Notes under the pieces: generated by a model
Databases searched by the model: none
Told to the model about the DNA's origin: nothing
What the model saw: the letters and a program-made list of their open reading frames with translations, nothing else
In this document: positions 1 through 12,002 of the stretch, one piece after another
Layout: every line of letters begins with the position of its first letter
Position numbering within the stretch: the stretch's first letter is position 1
Made by a program: the position numbers and the translations under genes
Assembly (NCBI GenBank): GCA_030036945.1
Contig: JASHSB010000028.1
Span: forward strand, 1 to 38,116
Reading direction: 5' to 3'
Source: Methylovirgula sp.
Lineage (GTDB): Bacteria; Pseudomonadota; Alphaproteobacteria; Rhizobiales; Beijerinckiaceae
Length of the DNA: 38,116 bases

Positions 1-221
1 GCCGCGAGGTGTTCCATCAGCGTCAGAAAGTAGGGCAGGTCGGCGGCCGCGACGCGCTTTTCGTAGAGCGTCAGGATAAAAAGCCCCGCTTCCGCCTGCA
101 CCAAAAAATTGGAATTTTCGACGCCTTCCGCGATGCCCTTGAAGGCGAGCAGTTTGCCGAGTCCGTAATCGGCAAGGAACGACTCGAGCGCAAGGTCGGA
201 AATTTCCGTATAGACGGCCAT
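1..221 (-). CDS. thrB: homoserine kinase ThrB (type II, APH-like fold), N-terminal part, runs off the window edge
   Basis: Reverse complement of 1-221 reads [74 protein letters not shown], the characteristic start of alphaproteobacterial ThrB. Absent from the ORF track because it is truncated. Confidence 0.9.
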   Translation of the reverse strand, partial: MAVYTEISDLALESFLADYGLGKLLAFKGIAEGVENSNFLVQAEAGLFILTLYEKRVAAADLPYFLTLMEHLA

Positions 222-233
222 GACGTATCGCGG

Positions 234-971
234 CTAGGCCGCGTTCTCCTCGCGCATCGGGGCGTTGGCGGGCGGTTCGGCCGGCAAGGTCGGCAAAGTT
301 TCCGGACGGATGACGCCGCAGGAGACGATGAGCTTGACTGCCTCGTCGGGGCTTAATGCCACTTCGATGACCGCGGTCGCCGGCAAAAAGAAATAAAATC
401 CGGTCGTCGGATTGGGTGTGCAAGGCAGGAACACCGAGACGTACGGTTCGTCGATCGGCGGAAGTTTTGCCACGACCGCCTCGGCAGGCGGTACCGAGAG
501 AAAGACGAGCGTCCATGTGCCCTTGGTGGGGAATTCGATCAATCCGACCTTGCGGAACGATGTGCCCGATTGCGAGAACAGGGTCTCGAAAACCTGTTTC
601 ACGCTCTTATAGATCGAGCGGATGACCGGCATCCGTCCGAGAATCGCTTCGCCGAGCGCGATCAAGCTGCGGCCGGCGAGGTTGGCGGCAAGGAATCCGA
701 GCAGCGTCAGGGCGAGAAAGGCAATGATCACGCCGAAGCCCGGCAGCGGGAACGGCAGATAGGTATCCGGCCAAAAGCTCGCCGGCACGAGCTTTTTCAC
801 CCATCCGTCGATCGTATCGACGAACCACCAGACGATGTAAACCGTGATGGCAAGCGGTCCGGCGACCACGATTCCGGTCAGGAACCAGTTGCGGATGCGC
901 GCGCCGATACTCGTTCCGCGCGAGGCGCGGCCTGGCTCGCCTTCCGGCGGTTCGGCAAAAAATTGCGTCAT
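234..971 (-). CDS. DUF502 family membrane protein
   Basis: ORF 234..1061; likely start MTQFFAEPP at 971. Two hydrophobic segments and the LTGIVVAGPLAITVYIVWWFVDTIDGW and GFGVIIAFLALTLLGFLAANLAGR motifs of DUF502. Confidence 0.85.
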   Translation of the reverse strand: MTQFFAEPPEGEPGRASRGTSIGARIRNWFLTGIVVAGPLAITVYIVWWFVDTIDGWVKKLVPASFWPDTYLPFPLPGFGVIIAFLALTLLGFLAANLAGRSLIALGEAILGRMPVIRSIYKSVKQVFETLFSQSGTSFRKVGLIEFPTKGTWTLVFLSVPPAEAVVAKLPPIDEPYVSVFLPCTPNPTTGFYFFLPATAVIEVALSPDEAVKLIVSCGVIRPETLPTLPAEPPANAPMREENAA

Positions 972-1352
972 GGTTCGACTCGCGCTTCGAAAGCTCATAG
1001 CAGGAGGAGGGAATTCGCGGGCGAAAAAACCAAACCCCGTCGACGCATGATGCACTTCCATATCCGGACGGCGCTATTTTAGTCTACAATTTTCATGAAC
1101 TATTTGTTCGGGGGAAGTGCGAGAAAAAAGATACCATTCGGTGCTGATTTTGCAGGCAACGTGCTGCAAGACACGTGACATTGCGTCACGTCTAAGCTAG
1201 AAACCCTACGCCATCCGAAAGGCCGTTCTGGACCTCCGGCATGCGCACTGTCCAAGTCGTGGGAGGAACCCTTCCCCTCGAGAGCCTGGCGGAGCCGCCC
1301 CTTTTCCAGAAATGGAAAGCGCCCGAGGGAAGGTCTAGGACGAGGGAGTGAG

Positions 1353-1379
1353 AAGGCGAGGCGGATTCCGTCTCGCCTT
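1353..1379. terminator. Hairpin downstream of tgt
   Basis: AAGGCGAG..CTCGCCTT inverted repeat (1353-1360 / 1372-1379) followed by TTTCC on the + strand; sits in the gap between the tgt stop and DUF502. Confidence 0.4.
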
Positions 1380-1441
1380 TTCCTTGAGACGCGATCCCCG
1401 ATTCCTGAATCTTCATTTCTCACGCATTTGCGCGCCCGGCT

Positions 1442-3620
<2,179 letters not shown>

Positions 3621-3690
3621 CTCACGCGTCCCTTGGACGCCGCCGCATGTTTCGGGACATTCGCTTCGCGTACTCCTCGGCATGGGAAAC

Positions 3691-3768
3691 GTCATTGCGA
3701 GGCGCGCAGCGCCGAAGCAATCCGGAGGCATCCGCGAAGCCGGATTACTTCGCGGCGCTCGCAATAAC
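3691..3768. repeat. Intergenic palindromic repeat (GTCATTGCGAG..CGCTCGCAATAAC), copy 1
   Basis: GTCATTGCGAGGCGCGCAGCGCCGAAGCAATCCGG ... CCGGATTACTTCGCGGCGCTCGCAATAAC: near-perfect inverted repeat; a related element lies at 9174-9287. Confidence 0.8.
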
Positions 3769-3817
3769 ACGGCGGGCAAGCATCACCAAGGGAAGACCGG
3801 GTTGAGAATCGGCGTTT

Positions 3818-4273
3818 TCAGCTCACCGTTGCGGAAATAATCTTGTCGGGATCTTTCACCGGCTCGCCGCGCTTGATCTTGTCGACGTTTTCCATGCCCG
3901 AGATCACTTTGCCCCAGACCGTATATTTGCGGTCGAGGAACCGGGCGTCGCCGAAGCAGATGAAGAATTGCGAATTGGCGGAATCGGGATTTTGCGCGCG
4001 CGCCATGGAACACGTGCCGCGCACGTGCGATTCGGCGTTGAACTCCGCCTTCAGGTCCGGATAGTGCGAGCCGCCGGTGCCGGTGCCGTGCGGGCAGCCG
4101 GTCTGCGCCATGAATCCTTCGATCACCCGATGAAAGACGATGCCGTCGTAGAATTTCTCGCCCACCAGCTTTTTGATCTGCGCGACGTGGCCGGGGGCCA
4201 GGTCGGGACGCATTTCGATCATCACCTTGCCCTTCGTGGTATCGAGCGTGAGCGTATTGCCGGGTTCCGGCAT
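3818..4273 (-). CDS. peptidyl-prolyl cis-trans isomerase, cyclophilin type (cytosolic)
   Basis: [36 protein letters not shown] and NSQFFICFGDARFLDRKYTVWGKVISGMENVDKI cyclophilin motifs. Confidence 0.95.
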   Translation of the reverse strand: MPEPGNTLTLDTTKGKVMIEMRPDLAPGHVAQIKKLVGEKFYDGIVFHRVIEGFMAQTGCPHGTGTGGSHYPDLKAEFNAESHVRGTCSMARAQNPDSANSQFFICFGDARFLDRKYTVWGKVISGMENVDKIKRGEPVKDPDKIISATVS

Positions 4274-4418
4274 GGCGAAACTCCTCCTGGACTTTGGCGG
4301 GCCCCTGCAATAATCGAAGCGCGGGGCAAGGTAAACCTGACGCTCCTACCGGCCGCAAGCTCCGACTTAGGCGAGGGCGCGGAAACAGACGCCTCGTGCC
4401 ACGATTGGTGAGGTGAAT

Positions 4419-5069
4419 ATGGCGGATCTACCTTCTGCTTCTCCCGATCTCGATGAGACCGCGACCCGCCGCGACTTCCTCTTCCTCGCGACCGGGGCTT
4501 TCGGAATCGTCGGCGCGGCGGCGGCGATCGTGCCGCTCGTTTCGCAGCTCGAGCCCGACGCTTCGACAATTGCCGCCGGCGGTCCGATCGACATCGATTT
4601 GAAAAGCGTCGCGCCGGGGCAGATGATCATCGTGCGCTGGCGCTCGCGGCCGGTCTTCATCGTCAATCGCCCCGCCAAGCTGCTTGCGGCGTTGCAGAGC
4701 CAGCCGCTCGTCGCGCTCTTATCCGACCCCAATTCGCAGAATCATCAGCAGCCGGAATATGCGGCCAATTGGCACCGCTCGATCAATCCGGAATACGGGG
4801 TGCTGGTTGGCATCTGCACGCATCTCGGCTGCATTCCGGAGTTTTTTCCCAACCCGAGCGCAACCACGCCGACGAACGCCTGGCCGGGCGGCTATTTCTG
4901 CCCGTGCCACGGCTCGAAATACGATCTGGCGGGCCGCGTCTTCAAAGGCGTCCCGGCACCCTACAATCTGCCCGTGCCGCCGTATTGCTTCGTGAACGCC
5001 ACGACGCTCAGGATCGGCGAAAATCCGCCGGGCAGCGACTACGATTTCGATTCAATCGTTCAGCTCTAA
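4419..5069 (+). CDS. petA: ubiquinol-cytochrome c reductase Rieske iron-sulfur subunit
   Basis: Twin-arginine TRRDFLFLATGAFG signal/anchor; Rieske boxes GICTHLGCIPEF and GGYFCPCHGSKYD; C-terminal LPVPPYCFVNATTLRIGE. Confidence 0.96.
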   Translation: MADLPSASPDLDETATRRDFLFLATGAFGIVGAAAAIVPLVSQLEPDASTIAAGGPIDIDLKSVAPGQMIIVRWRSRPVFIVNRPAKLLAALQSQPLVALLSDPNSQNHQQPEYAANWHRSINPEYGVLVGICTHLGCIPEFFPNPSATTPTNAWPGGYFCPCHGSKYDLAGRVFKGVPAPYNLPVPPYCFVNATTLRIGENPPGSDYDFDSIVQL

Positions 5070-5079
5070 GGCACGCGCG

Positions 5080-5643
5080 CTATTTGGCGTCCGCGGCGAG
5101 CTGCATCTTTACGATCTTGTCGGGATTGGTCACCGCCCCGTTGTTGTCTTTGTCGCCTTTCTTGATCTTGTCGGCAACCTCCATGCCGGAGACGACCCGG
5201 CCGAAGACCGTATATTGGCCGTCGAGAAAATCGGCGTCGGCGAGGCAAATGAAGAACTGCGAATTGCCGGAATTCGGATCCTCGGCGCGTGCCATTCCCA
5301 CGGTGCCGCGCTTGAAGGGTACCTTGGAGAATTCGGCCGGCACGTTGGGCAGATCCGATCCGCCCATGCCGGTGCCGGTCGGATCGCCGGTCTGCGCCAT
5401 GAATCCGTCGATCACCCGATGAAAGACGATGCCGTTGTAAAAGCCGCGCTTGGTGAGTGTCTTGATCTGCGCCACCGTCTTCGGCGCGAGATCGGGGCGC
5501 AGCAGGATGGTGATGCGGCCATCTTTCGTGTCGAGATAAATGGTGTTTTGCAGATCAGACGCAGCAGCAAGCGGCGCCGCGAGAAACGTGAAGGCGAGGG
5601 CGAGAAAGACACTGCGTCGATCGAGTTTCATGATCGGTTTCAT
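5080..5643 (-). CDS. peptidyl-prolyl cis-trans isomerase, cyclophilin type, with signal peptide
   Basis: N-terminal signal [86 protein letters not shown]. Start overlaps the coaD stop (ATGA). Confidence 0.95.
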   Translation of the reverse strand: MKPIMKLDRRSVFLALAFTFLAAPLAAASDLQNTIYLDTKDGRITILLRPDLAPKTVAQIKTLTKRGFYNGIVFHRVIDGFMAQTGDPTGTGMGGSDLPNVPAEFSKVPFKRGTVGMARAEDPNSGNSQFFICLADADFLDGQYTVFGRVVSGMEVADKIKKGDKDNNGAVTNPDKIVKMQLAADAK

Positions 5644-6155
5644 GATTCGTCCTTGGGGGTTCTGCGTATTTTTTCCGCGAGCGCGGCGGCCACGACGTCA
5701 GGCACGAAGCTCGATATGTCACCGCCGAGCAAGGCGATTTGCCGGACCAAAGTCGCGGCAATATGGCGGACGCTGGGCGAAGCGGCGAGAAACACGGTCG
5801 GGATTTCAGGCGCCAGCATGGCGTTCGCGCCGGCCATCTCCATCTCGTAGTCGAGGTCAGTGCCGTCGCGCAGGCCGCGCAGCAGCAGCGTTGCGCCGGC
5901 CTCTCGCGCCGCCGTGACCGTGAGACCGGAGAAGGTCAGAACTGAAAGCTTGCAGGATTGTGCGCCGGCAAGATGCGCACCGACGCGGCGCACGAGCTCG
6001 GCGCGTTCCTCGGCCGAGAAAAGCGGCATTTTATTGGGATGTACGCCGATGCCCACCACAAGCTCGTCGCAAAGCCGGACGGCGCGCTTGATGATGTCAA
6101 CGTGGCCGTTGGTCAGGGGATCGAACGTGCCCGTGTAAAGCGCTTTGCGGATCAT
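5640..6155 (-). CDS. coaD: phosphopantetheine adenylyltransferase
   Basis: [25 protein letters not shown] with TFDPxTx[36 protein letters not shown]. Confidence 0.96.
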   Translation of the reverse strand: MIRKALYTGTFDPLTNGHVDIIKRAVRLCDELVVGIGVHPNKMPLFSAEERAELVRRVGAHLAGAQSCKLSVLTFSGLTVTAAREAGATLLLRGLRDGTDLDYEMEMAGANAMLAPEIPTVFLAASPSVRHIAATLVRQIALLGGDISSFVPDVVAAALAEKIRRTPKDES

Positions 6156-6195
6156 GGGTGACGTTTAGCGGAGGGCAGGGGCGGGAGCAAATGGT

Positions 6196-6224
6196 GTTCC
6201 CTCTCCCCCGAACGGGGAAAGGGG
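6196..6224. repeat. Palindrome of the CCCTCTCCC type downstream of gyrA, possibly acting as terminator
   Basis: CCCTCTCCCCCGAACGGGGAAAGGGG between the gyrA stop and coaD. Confidence 0.55.
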
Positions 6225-6225
6225 A

Positions 6226-8976
6226 TTATGCCTCGCTTGCACCGTTGCCCGCGTCCTCTTCGCTGATCCGTTCGACCCCGACAACGCGTTCTCCGTCCGC
6301 GGTATTGAAGACGATGACGCCTTGCGTGCTGCGGCCGGCGACGCGAATGTCCTCGACCGGGCAGCGGATCAGCCGTCCGCCGTCGGTGACCAGCATGATC
6401 TCGTCGTTTTCTTCGACCGGCATCGAGGCGACGAGCGGGCCGTTCCTCTGGTTGACCGCCATGGCGACGATGCCTTTGCCGCCGCGCCCGGTGATCCGGT
6501 ATTCGTAAGACGAGGTGCGTTTGCCGTAGCCTTTCGAGGAAATCGTCAGGATGATTTCTTCCGCCGCCGACATTTCAGCGTAGCGTTCCGACGCGAGCGG
6601 CACGGCCTGCGCCTCTTCGCCGCCGTTTTCTTCGTTTGTCGCCTCGCCGGCGCCTTCCGGCGCGGCTTCGGTGGAAGTCTCGCCGGCGATCGCGCGGCGC
6701 ATCTTGAGATAGGCCATGCGCTCGCCGCTTTCCGCCTCGATGTGGCGCAAGATGGCGAGCGAGATCATCCGGTCGCCTTCGCCGAGCGCGATGCCGCGCA
6801 CGCCCATCGAGTCGCGGCCCTTGAACACGCGCACGTCGGTGACCGCGAAGCGGATACATTGCCCGTTGGCGGTCGTGAGCAGCACGTCGCCGCTCTCCGT
6901 GCAGATTTGCACGTCGACGATTTCTTCGCCCGCGTCAAGCCGCATGGCGAGCTTGCCTGAGCGGTTCACCTGCGTGAAGTCGGAGAGCTTGTTGCGGCGT
7001 ACCGTGCCGCCGGTGGTCGCGAACATCACGTCGAGCGTGCCCCACTGCGTTTCGTCTTCGGGCAACGGCATGATGGTCGTGATCCGCTCGCCCTGTTCGA
7101 GCGGCAGGATGTTGACGAGCGCCTTGCCGCGCGCCTGCGGCGCCGCCAGCGGCAGGCGCCAGACCTTCTCTTTGTAGACCTTGCCGAGCGACGAGAAGAA
7201 CAGAACCGGCGTATGCGTCGAAGCGATGAACAGCCGGGCGACAAAATCCTCGTCGCGCGTCTGCATGCCGGCGCGGCCCTTGCCGCCGCGCCGCTGGGCG
7301 CGATAAGTCGAAAGCGGCACGCGCTTGATGTAGCCGGCGTGCGAGACGGTGACCACCATATCCTCGCGCTGAATCAGGTCTTCGTCCTCGAATTCGGTGT
7401 CGGCGTCGCTGTCGAGGATCAATGTGCGGCGCGGCGCGGCATGCGCCGCCTTGATCGCCGCGAGTTCGTCCTTGATGATCGCGAATACGCGGGCGCGCGA
7501 GTGCAGGATGTCGAGATAATCGGTGATCTCGGCGGCGAGTTTCTGCAGCGCTTCGGAAATCTCCTCGCGGCCGAGCGCGGTCAACCGTTGCAGACGCAAG
7601 TCGAGAATGCCGCGCGCCTGCACCTCGGACAGGTGGCAGGTGCCGGTTTCGCTCAGCGCGTGGCGCGGATCGGCGATCAGTGCGACGAGTGGCGCCATGT
7701 CGCGCGCCGGCCAGTCGCGGTTCATCAACGCTTCGCGCGCCGCCGCGGCGTCGGACGAAGAGCGGATCAGTCGCACCACTTCGTCGATATTGGCGACGGC
7801 GATGGCGAGGCCGACCTGCAGATGCGCCGCGTCACGCGCCTTGTTGAGCTTGAACTTGGTACGCCGGGTGACCACTTCCTCGCGGAAATCGACGAAGGCG
7901 GAGAGAAAATCCTTGAGCGTCAGCGTCTCGGGGCGGCCGCCGTTCAGCGCGATCATATTGGCCGGGAAGGCCGATTGCAGCGCCGTGAAGCGCCAAAGCT
8001 GGTTCAACACCACGTCGGCGACGGCGTCGCGCTTCAATTCGATCACAATGCGCATGCCGTCGCGGTCGGATTCGTCGCGCAGGTCGGCGATGCCTTCGAT
8101 CTTCTTGTCGCGCACCAGTTCGGCGATGCGTTCGAGCAGCGCCGCCTTGTTCACCTGATAGGGAATCTCAGTGACGACCAACGCCTCGCGTTCCTTGCGG
8201 ATCTCCTCGATTTCGATTTTGGCGCGCACCAGGATCGAGCCGCGCCCCAAATGATAGGCGGCGCGGATGCCGGCGCGGCCGAGGATCGTGCCACCGGTCG
8301 GGAAATCCGGGCCGGGCACGATGGCGATCAAGTCGTCGATCGAAATATCGGGCCGGTCGATGAGCGCGATCACCGCATCGACCACCTCGCCGAGATTGTG
8401 CGGCGGGATGTTGGTCGCCATCCCGACCGCGATGCCGCCGGCGCCGTTGACGAGCAGGTTCGGATATTTGGCGGGCAGAACCGTGGGCTCGCGCTCGCGC
8501 CCGTCGTAGTTCGGCTGAAAATCAACCGTCTCGCTGTCGAGATCATCGAGAAGCGGGATCGCGGCGGTCGCCAGCCGCACTTCCGTATAGCGTTCGGCGG
8601 CGGGCGGATCGCCGTCGACCGAGCCGAAATTGCCCTGGCCGTCGATCAACGGCAGGCGCATCGAAAACGGCTGCGCCATGCGCACCAGCGCGTCGTAGAT
8701 CGCGAGGTTACCGTGCGGATGGTATTTGCCCATCGTGTCGCCGGTGACGCGCGCCGATTTGTTGTAGGCGCGATCCGGCGTGTAATTGTTCTCATACATC
8801 GAGTAGAGGATGCGCCGATGCACGGGCTTCAGGCCGTCGCGCACGTCGGGCAGGGCGCGACTGACGATCACGCTCATCGCATAATCGAGATAGCAGCGGC
8901 GCATTTCGTCGGAAATGGAAACCGGCCGGACGTCGGAGCCCGGCGGGGCCTGTCCGGTGCTGTCTTCGTTGGCCAA
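6226..8976 (-). CDS. gyrA: DNA gyrase subunit A
   Basis: [31 protein letters not shown]-like N-terminus, active-site region [28 protein letters not shown], GyrA-box QRRGGKG. Confidence 0.98.
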   Translation of the reverse strand: MANEDSTGQAPPGSDVRPVSISDEMRRCYLDYAMSVIVSRALPDVRDGLKPVHRRILYSMYENNYTPDRAYNKSARVTGDTMGKYHPHGNLAIYDALVRMAQPFSMRLPLIDGQGNFGSVDGDPPAAERYTEVRLATAAIPLLDDLDSETVDFQPNYDGREREPTVLPAKYPNLLVNGAGGIAVGMATNIPPHNLGEVVDAVIALIDRPDISIDDLIAIVPGPDFPTGGTILGRAGIRAAYHLGRGSILVRAKIEIEEIRKEREALVVTEIPYQVNKAALLERIAELVRDKKIEGIADLRDESDRDGMRIVIELKRDAVADVVLNQLWRFTALQSAFPANMIALNGGRPETLTLKDFLSAFVDFREEVVTRRTKFKLNKARDAAHLQVGLAIAVANIDEVVRLIRSSSDAAAAREALMNRDWPARDMAPLVALIADPRHALSETGTCHLSEVQARGILDLRLQRLTALGREEISEALQKLAAEITDYLDILHSRARVFAIIKDELAAIKAAHAAPRRTLILDSDADTEFEDEDLIQREDMVVTVSHAGYIKRVPLSTYRAQRRGGKGRAGMQTRDEDFVARLFIASTHTPVLFFSSLGKVYKEKVWRLPLAAPQARGKALVNILPLEQGERITTIMPLPEDETQWGTLDVMFATTGGTVRRNKLSDFTQVNRSGKLAMRLDAGEEIVDVQICTESGDVLLTTANGQCIRFAVTDVRVFKGRDSMGVRGIALGEGDRMISLAILRHIEAESGERMAYLKMRRAIAGETSTEAAPEGAGEATNEENGGEEAQAVPLASERYAEMSAAEEIILTISSKGYGKRTSSYEYRITGRGGKGIVAMAVNQRNGPLVASMPVEENDEIMLVTDGGRLIRCPVEDIRVAGRSTQGVIVFNTADGERVVGVERISEEDAGNGASEA

Positions 8977-9173
8977 GAGGGATCAATCCAAAGATTCGGA
9001 AAACGCTGCTTTTAATATAGGCGAAGCCGCCTCGAAACGCCACCCGCGGCGGGCCGAAATGCGCCAAAAATGCGATGTCTTTCCAATTACTTGCACGGCA
9101 ATCCCAAGATGCGCACAGGTCTTGGGGCGGACCCCGGAAGCGCGCAAGATCCTCGACCAAAAAAGAAATAGGC

Positions 9174-9287
9174 GTCATTGCGAGCGCAGCGAAGCGATCC
9201 AGGTTCACCGGGCGTTTCTGGATTGCTTCGTCGCGGAGTCGTCATTGGGCCGGCCAAAGGCCGGACCCGTTGGCTCCTCGCAATGAC
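9174..9287. repeat. Intergenic palindromic repeat (GTCATTGCGAG..CTCGCAATGAC), copy 2
   Basis: GTCATTGCGAGCGCAGCGAAGCGATCCAGG...CTGGATTGCTTCGTCGC...GGCCGGCCAAAGGCCGG...CTCCTCGCAATGAC between gyrA and ssb. Confidence 0.8.
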
Positions 9288-9312
9288 GAGCCTCCATTCC
9301 GAAGGACCTCAT

Positions 9313-9804
9313 CTAGAACGGAATGTCGTCGTCGATCATTTCCGCGACGCGGCCGGGACGTTTCTCGGACGTCTCCATCGGCGACGAACGGCCGAAGTTG
9401 CCGGCACTCTCCGCCGCATCGCCGCGCTCCTCGGGCGTCTCGCTGCGCGCCCCGCGGCTGTCGAGCAGCGTGAGCTCGCCGCGGAACCGCTGCAGCACGA
9501 CTTCCGTGGTCTTGCGCTGGTTGCCGTCGCGGTCGGTATATTCGCGCGTCTGCAATTGGCCCTCGAGATAGATCTTCGAGCCTTTCTTGCAATATTGCTC
9601 GGCGATCTTGCCGAGGTTCTCGTTGTAGATGACGACGTTGTGCCACTCGGTGCGTTCCTTGCGCTCGCCGCTCGCCTTGTCGCGCCAGGAATCCGTCGTC
9701 GCCACGCTGAAACTCACGACGGAATCGCCCGAATTCAGCCGCCGCACTTCGGGATCGCGGCCCAAGTTGCCGATCAAAATGACCTTGTTGACGCTTCCCG
9801 CCAT
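9313..9804 (-). CDS. ssb: single-stranded DNA-binding protein
   Basis: MAGSVNKVILIGNLGRDPEVRRLNSGDSVVSFSVATTDSW..., acidic C-terminal tip EMIDDDIPF. Confidence 0.97.
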   Translation of the reverse strand: MAGSVNKVILIGNLGRDPEVRRLNSGDSVVSFSVATTDSWRDKASGERKERTEWHNVVIYNENLGKIAEQYCKKGSKIYLEGQLQTREYTDRDGNQRKTTEVVLQRFRGELTLLDSRGARSETPEERGDAAESAGNFGRSSPMETSEKRPGRVAEMIDDDIPF

Positions 9805-10047
9805 GACACTTCTCCATCACTCTCCGAAATCTCTACGACCTTATCCGCAACCTCGGGCCGGCGCTGCGAGCGCGCGCTTTGTCCACAAGCGAATCGACGT
9901 CGACAAGCGAATGGACAAGCGCGGGCTGCGGTGTTCTGCTTTTGTTCTAGCAGGAGCGTTTGCCCGGCGCAAGGGGATTCTGGGGCAGACGCGGCGGGGA
10001 TTTCGGCAGTTTGCCATGCGCGCTCGGCGGGCGGGGAGGAGGAAGCC

Positions 10048-10536
10048 ATGGTTCGCAGTTCTTTGTTGCTGATTGCGCTGCTGGCGGCGCCGGCCTTCGC
10101 GCAGGAGCCGACCGGCTGCGCCACGCTCAAATGGCCGCTCGACAAAGAGCGCGCGCTGCTCGTCAAGCCCGCCAGGTCGTTTCCGCCAGCCAAGGCGTAA
10201 CAGTATCGAGCCCGGTCGCGGTGGCGCTGCAGCCGCTCGCCGCCGCGAAATTGCCGCAGGCGCCGTCGCGCGCCCCGCTATCCTGATTCTTATGCCGGCT
10301 TCGTGCAGGCCTCGGCCCTCGCGAGCGCCGGCACCTACCGGACCACGCTCTCACACGGCGCCTGGATCGACGTGATCCAGGATGGGCATGCGTTGCGGTC
10401 GGTGGGTTTCACCGGCGCCAAAGGATGCGACGGCGTCGCCAAAAGCGTGAAGTTCGATCGCGCCGCCGCGCCCTATGTCATCGAGCTCAGCGGAACTTCG
10501 ACGCATACGATCGCGCTCGTGGTAACGCCGGATTGA
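10048..10536 (+). pseudogene. Small secreted hypothetical protein split by two compensating frame changes (pseudogene or sequencing error)
   Basis: Signal peptide MVRSSLLLIALLAAPAFAQEPTGCATLKWPLDKERALLVKPA in one frame, then SASQGVTVSSPVAVALQPLAAAKLPQAPSRAP in a second frame, then RYPDSYAGFVQASALASAGTYRTTLSHGAWIDVIQDGHALRSVGFTGAKGCDGVAKSVKFDRAAAPYVIELSGTSTHTIALVVTPD back in the first frame. Confidence 0.7.
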
Positions 10537-10546
10537 CGCGGCGCCG

Positions 10547-11860
10547 TTAATTCGCTCGGCTTCCCGCCATTTCCGCCCTCGCTCCCTTTTCGAGCGCGCT
10601 TGCCAGCTTGCCGCGGTCAAGTTCACCTTCGGAGCGCGCGATGACGATGGTCGCCACGCCGTTACCGATGAAATTGGTCAGCGCCCGGCATTCGCTCATG
10701 AATTTGTCGATGCCGAGCAGGATCGCCATGCCGGGCACGAGGGCGGGCGAAATCGCCGCAAGCGTTGCGGCAAGCGTGATGAAGCCCGCGCCGGTGACGC
10801 CGCTGGCGCCTTTCGAAGTGAGCATCGCGACGACGAGGATCGTCGCCTGCTGGCCGAGCGTCAGGTAATAGCCGAGCGCCTGCGCGACGAACAGCGTCGC
10901 GAGCGTCATATAGATGTTCGTGCCGTCGAGATTGAAACTGTAGCCGGCCGGCACGACGAGCCCGACGACCGGCTTCGAACAGCCGAGCCGTTCGAGCTTT
11001 TGCATGAGCTGCGGCAGCGCGCTTTCCGAAGAGCTGGTACCGAACACGATCAAGAGTTCGTCCTTGATGTAGGCGAGGAACTTGAAAATGCCGAAGCCCG
11101 CGATGCGGGCGATCGTACCGAGCACCAGGACGACGAAGATCGCCGCCGTCAGATAGAACGTCGCGATGGCGCCGGCGAGAGGGCCGAGCGCGGCCGGCCC
11201 GTATTTGCCGATCGTATAGGCCATGGCGCCGAACGCGCCGAGGGGCGCGGCGCGCATCACGATGTTGATGACGCCGAACATCGCCTGTGTCGCCTCTTCG
11301 ATCAACGCGCGCAGCGCTTTGACGCGCTCGCCCAGCACCAGCAGCGCGAAACCGAAGAGGATCGAAAAGAGCAGAACCTGCAGAATGTCGCCGCGCGCGA
11401 AGGCGCCGACGACGCTGTCGGGGATGACGTTGAGGACGAACTGGACAACGTTTTCGGCGCCGGCGGTCTTCGCGTAGGTCGCGACCGCGGCGTTATTGGC
11501 GCCCCCGCCGAACCCGGCGCCGGGATGCAGCAGATTGCCGGTAAGGAGGCCGATCGCCAGCGCGAATGTCGAGACGATCTCGAAATAGACGATCGCCTTA
11601 ATGCCGATCCGGCCGACTTTGCGGGCATCCGAAATATGCGCGATGCCCGAGCTGAGCGTGAGGAAGATGATCGGCGCGATCACCATTTTGATGAGTTTGA
11701 CGAAGCCGTCGCCCAGCGCCTTCGTCCAATCGCTCGTCGCCAAGTGCGGAAAGAGCCAGCCGACCAGCACGCCGAGCACCACCCCGGCGAGGACCCGGAC
11801 GTAGAGGAGCCGGTAGAAGGGCTTGCCGGCATCGGTTCGCGGTCCGCCAGGTGCGCCCAT
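10547..11860 (-). CDS. dicarboxylate/amino acid:cation symporter (DAACS family, GltP/DctA-like)
   Basis: [89 protein letters not shown] and [26 protein letters not shown] motifs. Confidence 0.95.
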   Translation of the reverse strand: MGAPGGPRTDAGKPFYRLLYVRVLAGVVLGVLVGWLFPHLATSDWTKALGDGFVKLIKMVIAPIIFLTLSSGIAHISDARKVGRIGIKAIVYFEIVSTFALAIGLLTGNLLHPGAGFGGGANNAAVATYAKTAGAENVVQFVLNVIPDSVVGAFARGDILQVLLFSILFGFALLVLGERVKALRALIEEATQAMFGVINIVMRAAPLGAFGAMAYTIGKYGPAALGPLAGAIATFYLTAAIFVVLVLGTIARIAGFGIFKFLAYIKDELLIVFGTSSSESALPQLMQKLERLGCSKPVVGLVVPAGYSFNLDGTNIYMTLATLFVAQALGYYLTLGQQATILVVAMLTSKGASGVTGAGFITLAATLAAISPALVPGMAILLGIDKFMSECRALTNFIGNGVATIVIARSEGELDRGKLASALEKGARAEMAGSRAN

Positions 11861-12002
11861 GATCGTTCCCGTTGTTTGGGGGATACGGCAAGCCCGCGCT
11901 TGGCGTTATCCCGGCGAGACCTTATCTTTGGGCGGCAGCCTGCTTTGTGCCACGTGACCCGACGGCCCCTCCGGCCGAGGCTACGCACGCCGAGATAGAT
12001 TT

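Noticed and set aside
1100-1423. 107-aa minus ORF in the tgt/DUF502 gap
   Set aside because: No recognisable motif, contains the terminator-like hairpin, overlaps a second ORF of similar length in another frame; most likely non-coding.
6560-6700. Acidic insert ([35 protein letters not shown]) in the GyrA C-terminal domain
   Set aside because: Alphaproteobacterial GyrA proteins commonly carry a variable acidic insert between CTD blades at this place; not considered novel.
7213-9015. 600-aa + strand ORF opposite gyrA
   Set aside because: Long antisense ORF produced by high GC3 of gyrA; its translation is rich in R/A/D/H with no recognisable domain, and gyrA is unambiguous on the other strand.
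9885-9920. Short direct repeat ACAAGCGAAT..ACAAGCGAAT..ACAAGCG upstream of ssb
   Set aside because: Imperfect, very short, no spacer regularity; not a CRISPR and could be chance, though it might be part of a promoter region.
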